A stretch of DNA of 64,000 nt from DASYLJ01 sp964432595 (GCA_964432595.1 CAYSOF010000028.1:1-64000), one strand, 5' to 3'; positions 45,699 to 55,041 are shown, counted from the first letter of the stretch. Translations and numbers: made by a program. The notes: generated from the sequence alone by a model not told the origin.

Positions 45699-46298
45699 AT
45701 GCGATTCGCCATGCTGCTCTCCGCCGTCGCGCTTCCCGCGCTGATGGCCGGTAACGCCGCCGCCGGCCTGGCCGGCCCCAGCGATCTGCCGATCTCGGCC
45801 AACAAGCTGCAGCTCAAGAGCAAGAACGGTAAGGAGAAGCTGCTGTTCCTGTCGAAGGACCCGGCGATCATCACGCCGTCCACGGGCAGCGGCGACCCGA
45901 CCGTCTACGGCGCCACCGTGGAGCTCTGCTCCGGCGCGGACGGCTACGCGCTGTTCGAGCTGCCGGCGAGCGGTTGGAAGAACGGCAAGGTGCTCAAGTA
46001 CGTTCAGAAGGGCGGCCCGCCGAGCGGCGTGAAGAACATGCTGGTGAAGAGCGGACGCACGATGAAGATCGTCGGCAAGGACGCCGGTCTCGATCTCGGC
46101 GCGCCGCAGGGCCAGGTCGCCGTGCGCGTGACGATGGGTGCCACGCGCATGTGCGCGTTGTTCGCCGGGCCGAGCGTGAAGACCGATGCGGTCGGCGTGT
46201 TCGACGGCCGCAACGCGACGGCGGGCGCAGTCTCGGACTGCGAGGACGCGACGCTCGGTTGCGCTCCGAGCTCCCCCGTCGGCGCTTTCGTTCAGTAG
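45699..46298 (+). CDS. Secreted protein of unknown function under sigma-54 control
   Basis: A 199-residue exported protein. The signal peptide MRFAMLLSAVALPALMAGNAAA is followed by a beta-rich, Lys- and Gly-rich body (ISANKLQLKSKNGKEKLLFL, then a YGATVELCSG strand). Four cysteines are spaced through the C-terminal half (CSGADG, RMCALF, SDCEDATLGC). I do not recognise the family. The conventional leader with CAGGAGG and the sigma-54 element suggest it is made with the flagellum or motility regulon. A strong terminator follows. Confidence 0.65.
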   Translation: MRFAMLLSAVALPALMAGNAAAGLAGPSDLPISANKLQLKSKNGKEKLLFLSKDPAIITPSTGSGDPTVYGATVELCSGADGYALFELPASGWKNGKVLKYVQKGGPPSGVKNMLVKSGRTMKIVGKDAGLDLGAPQGQVAVRVTMGATRMCALFAGPSVKTDAVGVFDGRNATAGAVSDCEDATLGCAPSSPVGAFVQ

Positions 46299-46306
46299 GC
46301 GCTGCA

Positions 46307-46342
46307 GCGGCGGGACCCGGCTCCATCGCCGGGTCCCGCCGC
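46307..46342. terminator. Bidirectional rho-independent terminator
   Basis: A perfect 14-base stem (GCGGCGGGACCCGG and its complement, loop CTCCATCG) between convergent genes. A T-rich stretch (GTGTTTCGTTT) follows on the plus strand. Confidence 0.8.
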
Positions 46343-46353
46343 ATGTGTTTCGT

Positions 46354-47427
46354 TTACGGCGCGTCGGGCGGGCAGGACCAGCCGCTCGGGAACTGCAGGC
46401 AGAGCAGCTCGGCGGTGACCTCGTCGACCGTCGCGTCGACGCAGTCGATCAGGTCGTCGAGCGACGTGAGCGCGGTGCCCGGGCACGTGTCGCTGATCGG
46501 GCAGGTCTCCCACCAGGTGATCTTCTGGTTGGGACCGCCGACCGGATCGCACGTATTGTCCATCCCGCAGGTCTTGCCCTCCTGCACCTCGCCGCCGTCG
46601 AGCTCGCACTGCTCGCGCGTCGCGGCGGCGCTGCACGCATTGGCCATGCCGGTGCGGCAGCAGAACGGCAGCGCCGCGGCTGGCGCGCGGTTGCCGCACT
46701 TGTTGCGGATCGCGGTGTCGAGCTTCAGCTCCGCCGTGTCGATCTTCGCCTGGAGCGCGAGGTCGGCCAGGCAGGTGGCGCGATCGTTGCCCTTGAGCCC
46801 GCAGCCCTCGAGCGTCTTTTCGACGTACAGCAGGTGCTTGATGCCGGCCTTGCCGATCGCGCGCTGACAATCGTTCTCACCCGAGACGCCGAGGTCGCGC
46901 TGATCGGGGAGCGGCGCCGCGCAGTCGAGCTCCGAGCACGCGGGCGACGTCTCGTCGAGCGCGCCGCCGCAGGTGGCGACGGCATGGGACGCGTACAGCG
47001 TCGCCATGAACTCGGCCAGCTCCGCCTCCTTCCAGCAGGCGAGGCAGGTGGCGAACTCGGCCGGGGTGGCCACCGGCAACGCCGCGCACGCGGCCTCGAT
47101 GCCGGTCGGCGTCGCCTCGTAGGCGCAGGTGTTCGGGAAGCCCAGCGTCGCGCGGTCCGGATCGGGGCAGGCGGTGGCGATCGCCGCGATCACCTTGGTC
47201 CGCACCTTCTGCACCTTGAGCTGCGTCGCCGCGTCCGGACAGGGCCCGGCGATCTTGGCCACGTTCTCGGCGTCGAGGCATTTCGCCGCCGCCTTCACGT
47301 TGATCTTCTTGAGCTTCAGAAGCTGCTTTACGACCTGCTTCTGGCAGTTGGCCGGCTCGGCGGCGGCCGGGCTGCCCACCAGCAGCACGGCAAGCGCCGC
47401 GACCACGGCACTCGTCAGGGTTCGCAT
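46354..47427 (-). CDS. Secreted cysteine-rich protein
   Basis: A 357-residue exported protein. The signal peptide is MRTLTSAVVAALAVLLVGSPAAA. The mature protein is largely helical and contains about two dozen cysteines, many in patterns such as NCQKQVVKQLLKLKK, AAKCLDAENVAKIAGPCPD, CLACWKE, CCRTG and CDPVGG. Their spacing suggests several disulfide-linked helical hairpins plus a small Cys-rich C-terminal module. GAGGAG is found before the ATG. Composition resembles the secreted protein at 30763. No enzyme motif is seen. Confidence 0.65.
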   Translation of the reverse strand: MRTLTSAVVAALAVLLVGSPAAAEPANCQKQVVKQLLKLKKINVKAAAKCLDAENVAKIAGPCPDAATQLKVQKVRTKVIAAIATACPDPDRATLGFPNTCAYEATPTGIEAACAALPVATPAEFATCLACWKEAELAEFMATLYASHAVATCGGALDETSPACSELDCAAPLPDQRDLGVSGENDCQRAIGKAGIKHLLYVEKTLEGCGLKGNDRATCLADLALQAKIDTAELKLDTAIRNKCGNRAPAAALPFCCRTGMANACSAAATREQCELDGGEVQEGKTCGMDNTCDPVGGPNQKITWWETCPISDTCPGTALTSLDDLIDCVDATVDEVTAELLCLQFPSGWSCPPDAP

Positions 47428-47644
47428 GGGTGCTCTCCTCGCGTCGTTGGAGGCGACGGGCCTCGAGGGTTGAGCTACCGCTCCATGCGAAGCCGCGTCA
47501 AGGCGCTCGAGGGCCATTCCGGGGTGTTTCGTCCTGCATAGGCGGTCAACCCTCTGTCCTCCAGGTGTCAGCGTGCCCCACGCCGGACGGGTGCGCGGCG
47601 GCAGGAAACGCCGTCCGGGGCAGGGCTTGCCGGGTACCGGCAGG

Positions 47645-47660
47645 TGGCGCGCGCCTTGCT
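47645..47660 (+). promoter_or_regulatory. Sigma-54 promoter of the flagellar operon
   Basis: TGGCGCGCGCCTTGCT matches the -24/-12 consensus closely: perfect TTGCT, correct spacing, and one or two differences in the -24 block. The start point is expected at about 47671. The operon encodes its own sigma-54 activator four genes' length away at 50954, which makes positive autoregulation likely. GTCAG occurs once at 47567 as a half site only. Confidence 0.65.
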
Positions 47661-47674
47661 CACCTCCGCTCCTC

Positions 47675-50101
47675 GTGCGGCAGGCGCGGGGAGTGGTGTG
47701 GTGGTGTTTCGGGCTCGTGGTGTGTGGTGTGGTCGTTGTTGGACGAGCCGGAGCACGTGAGGTCCTGCCGCCGACCGGTGCACAGGAGGGACGGGGCCCC
47801 GCGGCCCCGTCCCTCCGCATCGTGCGCGTCGAGACGGTCACCAAGCCGGTCGCCGGCGTCCGCCTCCGCCTGTCGGGTCCGACCGCGGTGACCGCGAAGC
47901 GCCTCCCGGCCCAGGACGGGGCCGCGGAGCGCATCTACATCGACGTCGCCGGCGCGCAGATCGATCCCAAGGTCCAGCGCACGTTGTCCGGCAAGGGGGC
48001 CGTCCGTCAGGTGCGCGTCGGCCAGCACGACACGGCCACCGCACGCGTGGTGGTCGAGCTCGCGGCGGAGACGCCGTTCACCATCGAGAACAAGGGCCGC
48101 GTCGCGACGCTGCGTCTCGGCAAATCCGTACCGCCGCCGGCGGACAGGCCGGAGCCGAAGGCGGCGACCCCGCCGTCCACGGCCGTCGCGGCGCCTGCCC
48201 CTGCCGCGGAGCCGGTCGCGGCGCCCGCGGTCGAGCCGATCGTCGAGGCGCCGCCGGCGCCGCCGATGATGAGCGTCGCGCCGGCGCCGCGCGCCGGCAC
48301 GCCGTTCCAGGTGGTCGCCGGAGTGCAGCTGCTGCCGCCGGCGCTCGACACGCCGCTCTACGCCGACGACGCATCGGCGTCGCTGCGCGACACGCTTGCA
48401 CGCTGGCAGACGACCGGCGCGCTGCCCGACGCGCCGACGGCCGGCATGCCCGCCTCGGCTGCGGCGGCCCATCTCGCCGCGGACGCCCTCTGCGTGCGCG
48501 CGGCGATGGGGCAGGACGACCCGCTCGCGGCGATGGCCGCCTACGAACGGGCCGCGCGCGACTTCCCGGACTTCGCCGACGCGCCGCGCGCGCAGCTGAT
48601 GGCGGGCATGGTGTCCGTGTGGCTGGAGCTCGGCCCCGAGGCCAGCTCGGCGTTCGGTCTCTTCCTCGATCGCTTCCCGAGCCACGCGCTGGCACCCTAC
48701 GCGCGCGTCGGGCAGGCGACGGCGCTGCGCATCCGTCACCGCCAGAAGGAGGCGGCGCGCGCGCTGGCGGCGGTCATGCCGTCGGCGACGGGTGACGTCC
48801 GGTGCGAGGCGCAGCTCGAGGAGGCGCGCCAGGCGCGCGACGCCGCGACGCCCGAGCGCACGGCGCTGCTCTTCCGCACGCTGGCCGCGCAGTGCCCGCA
48901 CACGCTGACGATGCCGTCGGCGCTCCGCGACTACGCCGCGGCGCTGGCCGCCGCCGGCGCCCGCGGCGACGCGCGCGCGGTCCTCGCCGCCCCGCGCAGC
49001 CCGCGCGGCATCGACGAGGAGGGCGCGCTCGATCTCCTCGCGGGGACGCTCGCGCAGGAGGACGGCGACCTGAACGCCGCGCGGATCGCCTTCGAGCGCG
49101 TGCTCGGCCGGCGGTCGAGCAAGAAGCTCGTCAGCGAGGCGGAGATGCGGTTGGCCCTGCTCGACGGCCCGCGCCGCGCGCTCGACCGCATCGAGCAGCT
49201 CGCCGCCGAGCCCGGCACGCCGGCCGTGCGCGCCGGCCTGCTCGTCGAGGCGGCGCGCACGGAGGTGCAGGCCGAGCGCTTCCAGCAGGCGCTGGCGCTG
49301 CTCGATCGCGCCACGCAGATCGACCCGTCCATCGAGCGCCGCGCCGACGCCGAGCGCGCCGCGGTGTTCCGCGCGTGGGTGGAGAAGCTGTCCGCCGCGT
49401 CCGATTGGAGCGGCGTCGCCGTCGTGTACGCCGCGTGGTCGACGCCGATCCGCCGGCTCGCGACGCCGGACGACCGGCTCGTCATCGCGGGCGCGTTCGA
49501 GCGGCTCGGGCTGCCGGCGGTCGCGGCGGACCTGATGCAGGTGGGCGTCACCGGGGGCGACCCGGCGGCGCGCATCGCGTACGCCGAGACGGCGCTGCGC
49601 GCGGGCGACACGCCGGGCGCGCGGGCCGCGGTCGTGAAGATCGAGCCGCGCAAGCTCGACGTCGCGCTGGCCGCGCGCCTCGGCCGCGTGCGCGCCCGCA
49701 TCGCGCTCGCCGACGGCGATCTCGCCGGCGCGGAAGCCGGACTGTCGGCCTATCCCGACGCGGCGCTCGCCGACGAGGTCGCGCGCGCCGAGATCGAGGC
49801 GGGCAACACGGCGACCGCGAGCGGCGCGTGGGACGAGGCGATCGCGATGTACCGTCGGGTGCTGGGCGGCATGGCGAGCGGCCCGTCGCGGACGACGGCG
49901 GCGGCCGCGCTGGCCCGCGTCGCGCTGGCTCGGGGCGACGCGGCGCTCGCGGCGGTGGCGCTCGACGAGGTCGCGGCGACCGGCAGCCCCCTCACGCGGC
50001 GCGCGGCGACGGCGCTGGCGCCCTCCGTGCCGCCGTCGGCGCAGCTGAGCGCGCCCGTGATCGGCGCGGCGGCGACCGAGGAGGTGCCGGTTGAGCGCTG
50101 A
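47675..50101 (+). CDS. Exported AMIN-domain protein with TPR-like repeats
   Basis: An 808-residue protein. The signal peptide or anchor is MRQARGVVWWCFGLVVCGVV. An AMIN-like beta domain follows at about 50-155 (VRLRLSGPTAVTAKRL, IYIDVAGAQID, ARVVVELAAETPF). A Pro/Ala-rich linker lies at 160-215, then TPR-type helices run to the end. AMIN domains bind peptidoglycan or envelope polymers. As first gene of the flagellar operon it may help place or anchor the flagellum. The start is uncertain: GTG at 47675 gives a normal signal peptide but almost no leader. GTG at 47693 is the alternative. Confidence 0.65.
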   Translation: MRQARGVVWWCFGLVVCGVVVVGRAGAREVLPPTGAQEGRGPAAPSLRIVRVETVTKPVAGVRLRLSGPTAVTAKRLPAQDGAAERIYIDVAGAQIDPKVQRTLSGKGAVRQVRVGQHDTATARVVVELAAETPFTIENKGRVATLRLGKSVPPPADRPEPKAATPPSTAVAAPAPAAEPVAAPAVEPIVEAPPAPPMMSVAPAPRAGTPFQVVAGVQLLPPALDTPLYADDASASLRDTLARWQTTGALPDAPTAGMPASAAAAHLAADALCVRAAMGQDDPLAAMAAYERAARDFPDFADAPRAQLMAGMVSVWLELGPEASSAFGLFLDRFPSHALAPYARVGQATALRIRHRQKEAARALAAVMPSATGDVRCEAQLEEARQARDAATPERTALLFRTLAAQCPHTLTMPSALRDYAAALAAAGARGDARAVLAAPRSPRGIDEEGALDLLAGTLAQEDGDLNAARIAFERVLGRRSSKKLVSEAEMRLALLDGPRRALDRIEQLAAEPGTPAVRAGLLVEAARTEVQAERFQQALALLDRATQIDPSIERRADAERAAVFRAWVEKLSAASDWSGVAVVYAAWSTPIRRLATPDDRLVIAGAFERLGLPAVAADLMQVGVTGGDPAARIAYAETALRAGDTPGARAAVVKIEPRKLDVALAARLGRVRARIALADGDLAGAEAGLSAYPDAALADEVARAEIEAGNTATASGAWDEAIAMYRRVLGGMASGPSRTTAAAALARVALARGDAALAAVALDEVAATGSPLTRRAATALAPSVPPSAQLSAPVIGAAATEEVPVER

Positions 50102-50957
50102 GGGCACCGCCGTGCAGGGGCTCGCGCAGGCGTTCGACGCCTTCACGGCCGCGACGTCGCGTCTCGAAGGCGAGTACGCCGCGCTGCGCGCGCGCGTCGC
50201 CGCGCTGACGACCGAGGTGGAGGAGAAGAACCGTCTGCTCGCCGCCAGCGTCGAGCGCGAGCGGCGGCTCGAGGCCGAGGCGCTGCGCCAGAGCCGCCTC
50301 GCCGCGATGGGCGAGATGGCGGCGATGCTGGCGCACGAGGTGCGCAATCCGCTCGGCGCGATGGAGCTCTTCACCGGCCTGCTGCTCCAGGACCTGCGTG
50401 CGCAGCCCGCGCCGCTCGAGTTGGCGCGCCAGGTGGCCGCCGGGATCACCGACCTGAACCACCTCGTGACGAACCTGCTCGAGTGGACGCGCACGCGCAC
50501 CGTCGCGACGGACGTGGTCGACTGCTGCGCGCTGGCCGAGGACGCGCTGCGCTACACGAGCGACCTCCGCGTGGCGCACACCGTGACCGTCGAGCGCCGC
50601 TTCGGCGACGCCGCCGTGCACGCGCACGCCGACGCGAACCTCCTGCGGCCGGTGCTGCTGAACCTGGTCCGCAATGCCATCCAGGCGATGCCGGACGGCG
50701 GCACGCTGACCGTCGCGATCGGGCAGGACGGCGGCGCCGTCGAGATCGGCGTGCGCGACACGGGGCCGGGGATCGGACCGGGCGAGGCGGACCTGATCTT
50801 CCGTCCGTTCTACACGACGCGGGCGAAGGGGACCGGGCTCGGTCTCGCCGTGGCGCGCGAGCTGGTGGGTGCGATGGGTGGACGGCTGGGGATGACGAGC
50901 GAGCCGGGCCGGGGCGCCGAGTTCACGGTGACCGTGCCGGGGGTGGTGGGGGCATGA
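50091..50957 (+). CDS. Soluble sensor histidine kinase, FlrB/FleS-like
   Basis: A 288-residue cytoplasmic kinase with no membrane segments. An N-terminal coiled coil (residues 10-60) leads into HisKA with His82 in AHEVRNPLGAMELF. N box NLVRNAIQAMPDGG, DTGPGIG and GTGLGLAVARELV complete the ATPase. It should phosphorylate the adjoining sigma-54 activator, as FlrB does FlrC in Vibrio and FleS does FleR in Pseudomonas. TTG at 50091 follows GAGGAGG at a good distance and overlaps the upstream gene. GTG at 50112 is a weaker choice. Confidence 0.8.
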   Translation: MSAEGTAVQGLAQAFDAFTAATSRLEGEYAALRARVAALTTEVEEKNRLLAASVERERRLEAEALRQSRLAAMGEMAAMLAHEVRNPLGAMELFTGLLLQDLRAQPAPLELARQVAAGITDLNHLVTNLLEWTRTRTVATDVVDCCALAEDALRYTSDLRVAHTVTVERRFGDAAVHAHADANLLRPVLLNLVRNAIQAMPDGGTLTVAIGQDGGAVEIGVRDTGPGIGPGEADLIFRPFYTTRAKGTGLGLAVARELVGAMGGRLGMTSEPGRGAEFTVTVPGVVGA

Positions 50958-52321
50958 CGGAGACGCGACGCATCCTGGTGGTGGACGACGAGGCCGGCAT
51001 GCGGGCCGGCCTGGCGGAGGTGCTCCGCCGCGGCGGCTTCGCCGTCGAGCTCGCGGTGAGCGCGGAGGACGCGCTCGTGAAGCTCGAGCAGGGCGGGACG
51101 GATCTCCTGCTCACCGACCTGAAGCTCCCCGGACGCTCGGGGCTCGAGCTGCTCGGCGAGCTGCGCCGCACCGACACGGAGACGCCGGCGATCGTCATCA
51201 CCGCGCACGGCACGATCGAGGACGCCGTCGCGGCGATGAAGCTCGGCGCGATCGACTTCCTGACGAAGCCGTTCTCGCCGACGGACCTGCTGCACCTGGC
51301 GACCCGCGCGCTCGCCGAGCGGCCCGCGCCCGGCGCGGCGCCGCGCCGCACGCGCGAGACCCCCGTGCGGCGGACGATCGTCTCGCGCGGCGAGGCGATG
51401 CTGCGCGTGCTCGAGATCGCGGAGAACGTGGCGTCGAGCCGCGCGCCCGTGATGATCCAGGGCGAGAGCGGTACGGGCAAGGAGCTGCTCGCGCGGCACC
51501 TGCACGAGTCGGGCTGCCGCCGCGGGCGGCCGTTCGTCGCCGTCAACTGCGCGGCGCTGCCGCGCGACCTGCTCGAGAGCGAGCTCTTCGGCCACGAGCG
51601 CGGGGCGTTCACGGGCGCCATCACGCGCAAGATCGGCAAGTTCGAGCTCGCGAACGGCGGCACCATCCTGCTCGACGAGATCAGCGAGATGGAGCTCGGC
51701 CTGCAGGCGAAGCTGCTGCGCGTGCTCCAGGAGTACGAAGTCGACCGCGTCGGCGGCATGGCGCCGGTGCCGGTCGACGTGCGCGTCGTCGCGACCACCA
51801 ACCGGCGCCTGCGCGAGATGGTCGACCGCGGGCAGTTCCGCGAGGACCTCTTCTATCGCCTGATGGTGATTCCGCTCGTGTTGCCGCCGCTGCGCGAGCG
51901 CCGCGGCGACATCGACGACCTCGCCGATCACTTCCTGCGCCGCTTCGCCGCGCAGGGCCGCTCGCTGCGGCTCTCCGACGGCGCCCGCGCCGTGCTGCGC
52001 GAGCGCAGCTGGCCCGGCAACGTGCGCGAGCTGGAGCACGCCCTCGAGCGCGCCGCGCTGCTCGCGCGCGGGCCGGAGATCACGGCGGAGGAGCTGCTCG
52101 ACCGCGAGCCGGCGCCGCCGCGGCTCGGGCTCGGCACGATGGCCGGGCTCACCGTCCGCGAGATGGAGCGCCGCCTGATCCTCGACACGCTGAAGCGCAC
52201 CAACAACAACCGCACGCACGCGGCCCGGCTGCTCGGCATCAGCATCCGGACGCTGCGCAACAAGCTGGCCGAGTACCGCCAGCACGGCGAGCTCGATGCG
52301 GCGCTCGCCGCGGAGGGGTGA
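50954..52321 (+). CDS. Sigma-54-dependent response regulator, FlrC/FleR-like
   Basis: A 455-residue NtrC-family activator. The receiver domain (1-118) has Asp55 in LLTDLKLPGRSG. The AAA+ domain (about 140-365) has GESGTGKE near 170 and the sigma-54 contact loop GAFTGA near 218. The Fis-type helix-turn-helix (405-450) reads NNNRTHAARLLGISIRTLRNKLAEY. It is the only sigma-54 activator in the window, so it is the prime candidate to act at the -24/-12 elements described here and to bind the GTCAG palindromes. It overlaps its kinase by 4 bases (ATGA). Confidence 0.85.
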   Translation: MTETRRILVVDDEAGMRAGLAEVLRRGGFAVELAVSAEDALVKLEQGGTDLLLTDLKLPGRSGLELLGELRRTDTETPAIVITAHGTIEDAVAAMKLGAIDFLTKPFSPTDLLHLATRALAERPAPGAAPRRTRETPVRRTIVSRGEAMLRVLEIAENVASSRAPVMIQGESGTGKELLARHLHESGCRRGRPFVAVNCAALPRDLLESELFGHERGAFTGAITRKIGKFELANGGTILLDEISEMELGLQAKLLRVLQEYEVDRVGGMAPVPVDVRVVATTNRRLREMVDRGQFREDLFYRLMVIPLVLPPLRERRGDIDDLADHFLRRFAAQGRSLRLSDGARAVLRERSWPGNVRELEHALERAALLARGPEITAEELLDREPAPPRLGLGTMAGLTVREMERRLILDTLKRTNNNRTHAARLLGISIRTLRNKLAEYRQHGELDAALAAEG

Positions 52322-52322
52322 C

Positions 52323-52700
52323 ATGCCGAACACGCCGGTCTTCGATCCGACCATTCAGGGCGTGTCGAACGCGATGACGGTGCACGAGCGCCGCCACCGC
52401 GTGCTCGCGACGAACATCGCCAATCTCGAGACGCCCGGATACCGCGCGCGCGAAACGGAATTCCGTCGCGCGCTCGAGCAGGCGTTCTCCCCCGCGGCGG
52501 TCGAGACGGGGCAGGTGCCGAAGGACGCCACGCGGCTCCACGAGGACCTCGAGATGCCCGCGCGGGCCGACGGCAACACCGTCGACCTGGATCTCCAGAT
52601 GGCGAAGCTCGCCGACAACACGTCACGCTACGCCGCGCTCGCCCGCATCCTGGGCAAGCGCCTCGCCCTGCTGCGGCAGGCCGTGGATGGGAGCCGCTGA
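52323..52700 (+). CDS. flgB: Flagellar proximal rod protein FlgB
   Basis: A 125-residue rod protein. NIANLETPGYRARETEF is the N-terminal rod/hook motif shared by the family, and the C-terminal helix ending in LGKRLALLRQAV completes the coiled core. It assembles just beyond the MS ring with FliE and FlgC. GGAGG lies a few bases before the ATG. The gene starts two bases after the activator stop and overlaps flgC by one base, so rod production is coupled to the regulators. Confidence 0.9.
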   Translation: MPNTPVFDPTIQGVSNAMTVHERRHRVLATNIANLETPGYRARETEFRRALEQAFSPAAVETGQVPKDATRLHEDLEMPARADGNTVDLDLQMAKLADNTSRYAALARILGKRLALLRQAVDGSR

Positions 52701-53143
52701 TGGACGTCCTCAGCTCGACGTTCGCGATCTCCGCCAGTGCGCTGCGCGCCGAGCGCCTGCGCCTGGACGTCATCGCGTCGAACCTCGCCAATGCGAACAC
52801 CACCGAGACGCTGGAAGGCGGCCCGTACCGCCGGCGCAACGTGGTCTTCGCGGCGAAGGACCTGCCGCGCAGCTTCGGCGAGACGCTCGGCGAGCTCGGC
52901 CAGCTCGGCAAGCCGCCCGGCGTGACGGTCGTCGACGTCGTCGAGGACGTCTCGCCGCCGCGCCTCGTGTTCGATCCGGGCCATCCGGACGCGAACGCCG
53001 AGGGCTACGTCGCGTTTCCCAACGTCAACCCGATCCTCGAGATGGTCGACCTCCAGGCCGCGACGCGCGCCTACGAGGCCAACATCCAGGTGGTCACGGC
53101 CACGCGTCGCATCTCGGACGCGGCGCTGCAGATCGCCGGCTGA
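52700..53143 (+). CDS. flgC: Flagellar proximal rod protein FlgC
   Basis: A 147-residue rod protein. VIASNLANANTTET is the N-terminal rod motif, and YVAFPNVNPILEMVDLQAAT followed by RAYEANIQVV is the strongly conserved C-terminal half of FlgC. Length is normal. It stacks on FlgB in the proximal rod. It follows flgB with a one-base overlap and precedes fliE by five bases. Confidence 0.9.
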   Translation: MDVLSSTFAISASALRAERLRLDVIASNLANANTTETLEGGPYRRRNVVFAAKDLPRSFGETLGELGQLGKPPGVTVVDVVEDVSPPRLVFDPGHPDANAEGYVAFPNVNPILEMVDLQAATRAYEANIQVVTATRRISDAALQIAG

Positions 53144-53148
53144 CGCCG

Positions 53149-53469
53149 ATGGACGCGGGCAAGATCACCCCGGGCCTCATCCCGCTCGTTCCGAAGAGCG
53201 AGGTGCCCGGTCTCGCCACGCCGTCGCTCGACGGTGCGGCGCAGGACGGACCGTCCTTCGGCGACGTCCTCAAGGACTCGCTGAAGACGGTCAACAACCT
53301 CCAGCACGAAGCCGACCGCTCGATCACCGATCTGGCGAGCGGTGGGTCGACGTCGCTGCACGACACCATGCTGGCCCTGGAGAAGGCCGACCTCTCGTTC
53401 CGCCTGATGATGCAGGTGCGGAACAAGATCGTCGAAGCCTACCAGGAAGTCGTGCGGATGCAGGTGTAA
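53149..53469 (+). CDS. fliE: Flagellar hook-basal body complex protein FliE
   Basis: A 106-residue protein linking the MS ring to the rod. FGDVLKDSLKTVNNLQHEAD and the C-terminal SLHDTMLALEKADLSFRLMM then RNKIVEAYQEVVRMQV are diagnostic of FliE. The ATG is six bases after the flgC stop. fliF follows immediately. Confidence 0.9.
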   Translation: MDAGKITPGLIPLVPKSEVPGLATPSLDGAAQDGPSFGDVLKDSLKTVNNLQHEADRSITDLASGGSTSLHDTMLALEKADLSFRLMMQVRNKIVEAYQEVVRMQV

Positions 53470-55038
53470 ATGAACGCACGCGCGCAGCAGCTCTGGCAGA
53501 ACCTCCAGTCGTTCTTCGAGGGGCTGCCGCCGCGGCGGCGGTGGATCGTGCTCGGCACGGGCATCGTGTCCATGGCGCTCGTCCTCGGCCTCGCGTGGTG
53601 GGTGCAGCGGCCGCTCATGAAGCCGCTGTTCACGAACCTCTCGCAGGAGGACGCCGCGGCCATGGTGCAGGCGCTCCGCGACGAGAAGGTGCCGTACGAG
53701 CTCGAGGACGGCGGCCGTGCCATCCTGGTGCCGTCGGAGCGCCTCTACGAGCTGCGCCTCTCGCTCGCGAGCCGCGGGCTGCCGGAGGGCGGCGGCGTCG
53801 GCTTCGAGATCTTCGATCGCCAGTCGCTCGGCCAGACCGACTTCCTCCAGCACCTGAACTACCAGCGCGCGCTCCAGGGCGAGCTGTCGCGCACGATCGC
53901 GCAGCTCGGCGGCGTCGAGTCGGCGCGCGTGCATCTGGCGCTGCCCGAGCGCTCGCTCTTCGTCGCGCACGAACGCCGCCCGACCGCGTCCGTCGTCGTC
54001 AAGCTGGCGCCGGGCCGCACGCTCGGGCGCGCGCAGATCGAGGGCATCGTCCACCTCGTCGCGTCCAGCGTGGAAGGCCTCGCGGCCGACGGCGTCACCG
54101 TGGTCGACGAGAGCGGCCGCATCCTGAGCGACGACCCGAAGGAGGGCGGCCTCGACGTCGCCGGCGGCTCGACGGAGATGCTCGAGTTCCAGCACGCCGT
54201 CGAGCGCACGGCGGAGGAGCGTATCGAGACGATGCTCGGCACCGTCGTCGGGCGGGAAGGCGTCATCGCGCGCGTCGCGGCGCAGCTCGACTTCGCCCGC
54301 GCCGAGCGGACCGAGGAGCGCTTCGATCCGGACGGCGCGGTCGTCAAGACGCAGCAGGCGTCGAAGGAGGAGACGATCGGCGCGAAGCTCGCCGGCGGCG
54401 CCCCCGGGACGCAGTCGAACCTGACGAACGACCCCATCGCCGTCGAGCAGCCGCAAGGCCCGACGTCGCACCGCAAGGAAGAGCAGCAGACGTACGAGAT
54501 CTCGAAGGTGATCTCGCGCACGATCGCGCCGGTCGGCGCGGTCCAGCAGCTCTCGGTCGCCGTCCTCGTCGACGGGACGTGGAAGGAGGAGAACGGCGAG
54601 CGCACGTTCGTGCCGCGCCCGCAGGACGAGCTCGACCGTTTGAAGGAGCTCGTGAAGAGCGCCGTCGGCTTCAACGAGGAGCGCGGCGACCGCGTCGAGA
54701 TCACGAGCGCGCCGTTCCAGGTGCCCGAGGTGGTGAGCGAGGGCGGGGTGGTGTCGACCGTGACGCGCTGGGCGCCGTCGGTGCTGACGCGGCTCCTCGG
54801 CGTGGCGTTCGTGGCCGTGGCGCTCCTCTACGTCGTGAAGCCGCTGCTGATGACGCTGGCGCAGCGCCGCTCGCCGCTCGGCGCGAACGGCGAGATCGAC
54901 ACGAGCGACATGACGGCGGCGATGGCGCAGCTGACGCACGAGAACCTGCAGCTCACGCAACGCAACCCGGAGCGCGCGGCGCAGCTCGTCCGCGAGTGGC
55001 TCTACGAGGACGCCGACGCGGGGACGCGGACGGCCTGA
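53470..55038 (+). CDS. fliF: Flagellar MS-ring protein FliF
   Basis: A 522-residue MS-ring protein. The first membrane segment is at about 25-45 (WIVLGTGIVSMALVLGLAW). The ring-building motifs begin PLFTNLSQEDAAAMVQAL and include VESARVHLALPERSLF. A periplasmic region runs to 430, then the second membrane segment LLGVAFVAVALLYVVKPLL. The cytoplasmic tail contains NPERAAQLVREWL, the FliG-binding helix. It forms the platform on which the export gate and C ring assemble. It is joined directly to fliE. Confidence 0.92.
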   Translation: MNARAQQLWQNLQSFFEGLPPRRRWIVLGTGIVSMALVLGLAWWVQRPLMKPLFTNLSQEDAAAMVQALRDEKVPYELEDGGRAILVPSERLYELRLSLASRGLPEGGGVGFEIFDRQSLGQTDFLQHLNYQRALQGELSRTIAQLGGVESARVHLALPERSLFVAHERRPTASVVVKLAPGRTLGRAQIEGIVHLVASSVEGLAADGVTVVDESGRILSDDPKEGGLDVAGGSTEMLEFQHAVERTAEERIETMLGTVVGREGVIARVAAQLDFARAERTEERFDPDGAVVKTQQASKEETIGAKLAGGAPGTQSNLTNDPIAVEQPQGPTSHRKEEQQTYEISKVISRTIAPVGAVQQLSVAVLVDGTWKEENGERTFVPRPQDELDRLKELVKSAVGFNEERGDRVEITSAPFQVPEVVSEGGVVSTVTRWAPSVLTRLLGVAFVAVALLYVVKPLLMTLAQRRSPLGANGEIDTSDMTAAMAQLTHENLQLTQRNPERAAQLVREWLYEDADAGTRTA

Positions 55039-55041
55039 CCC

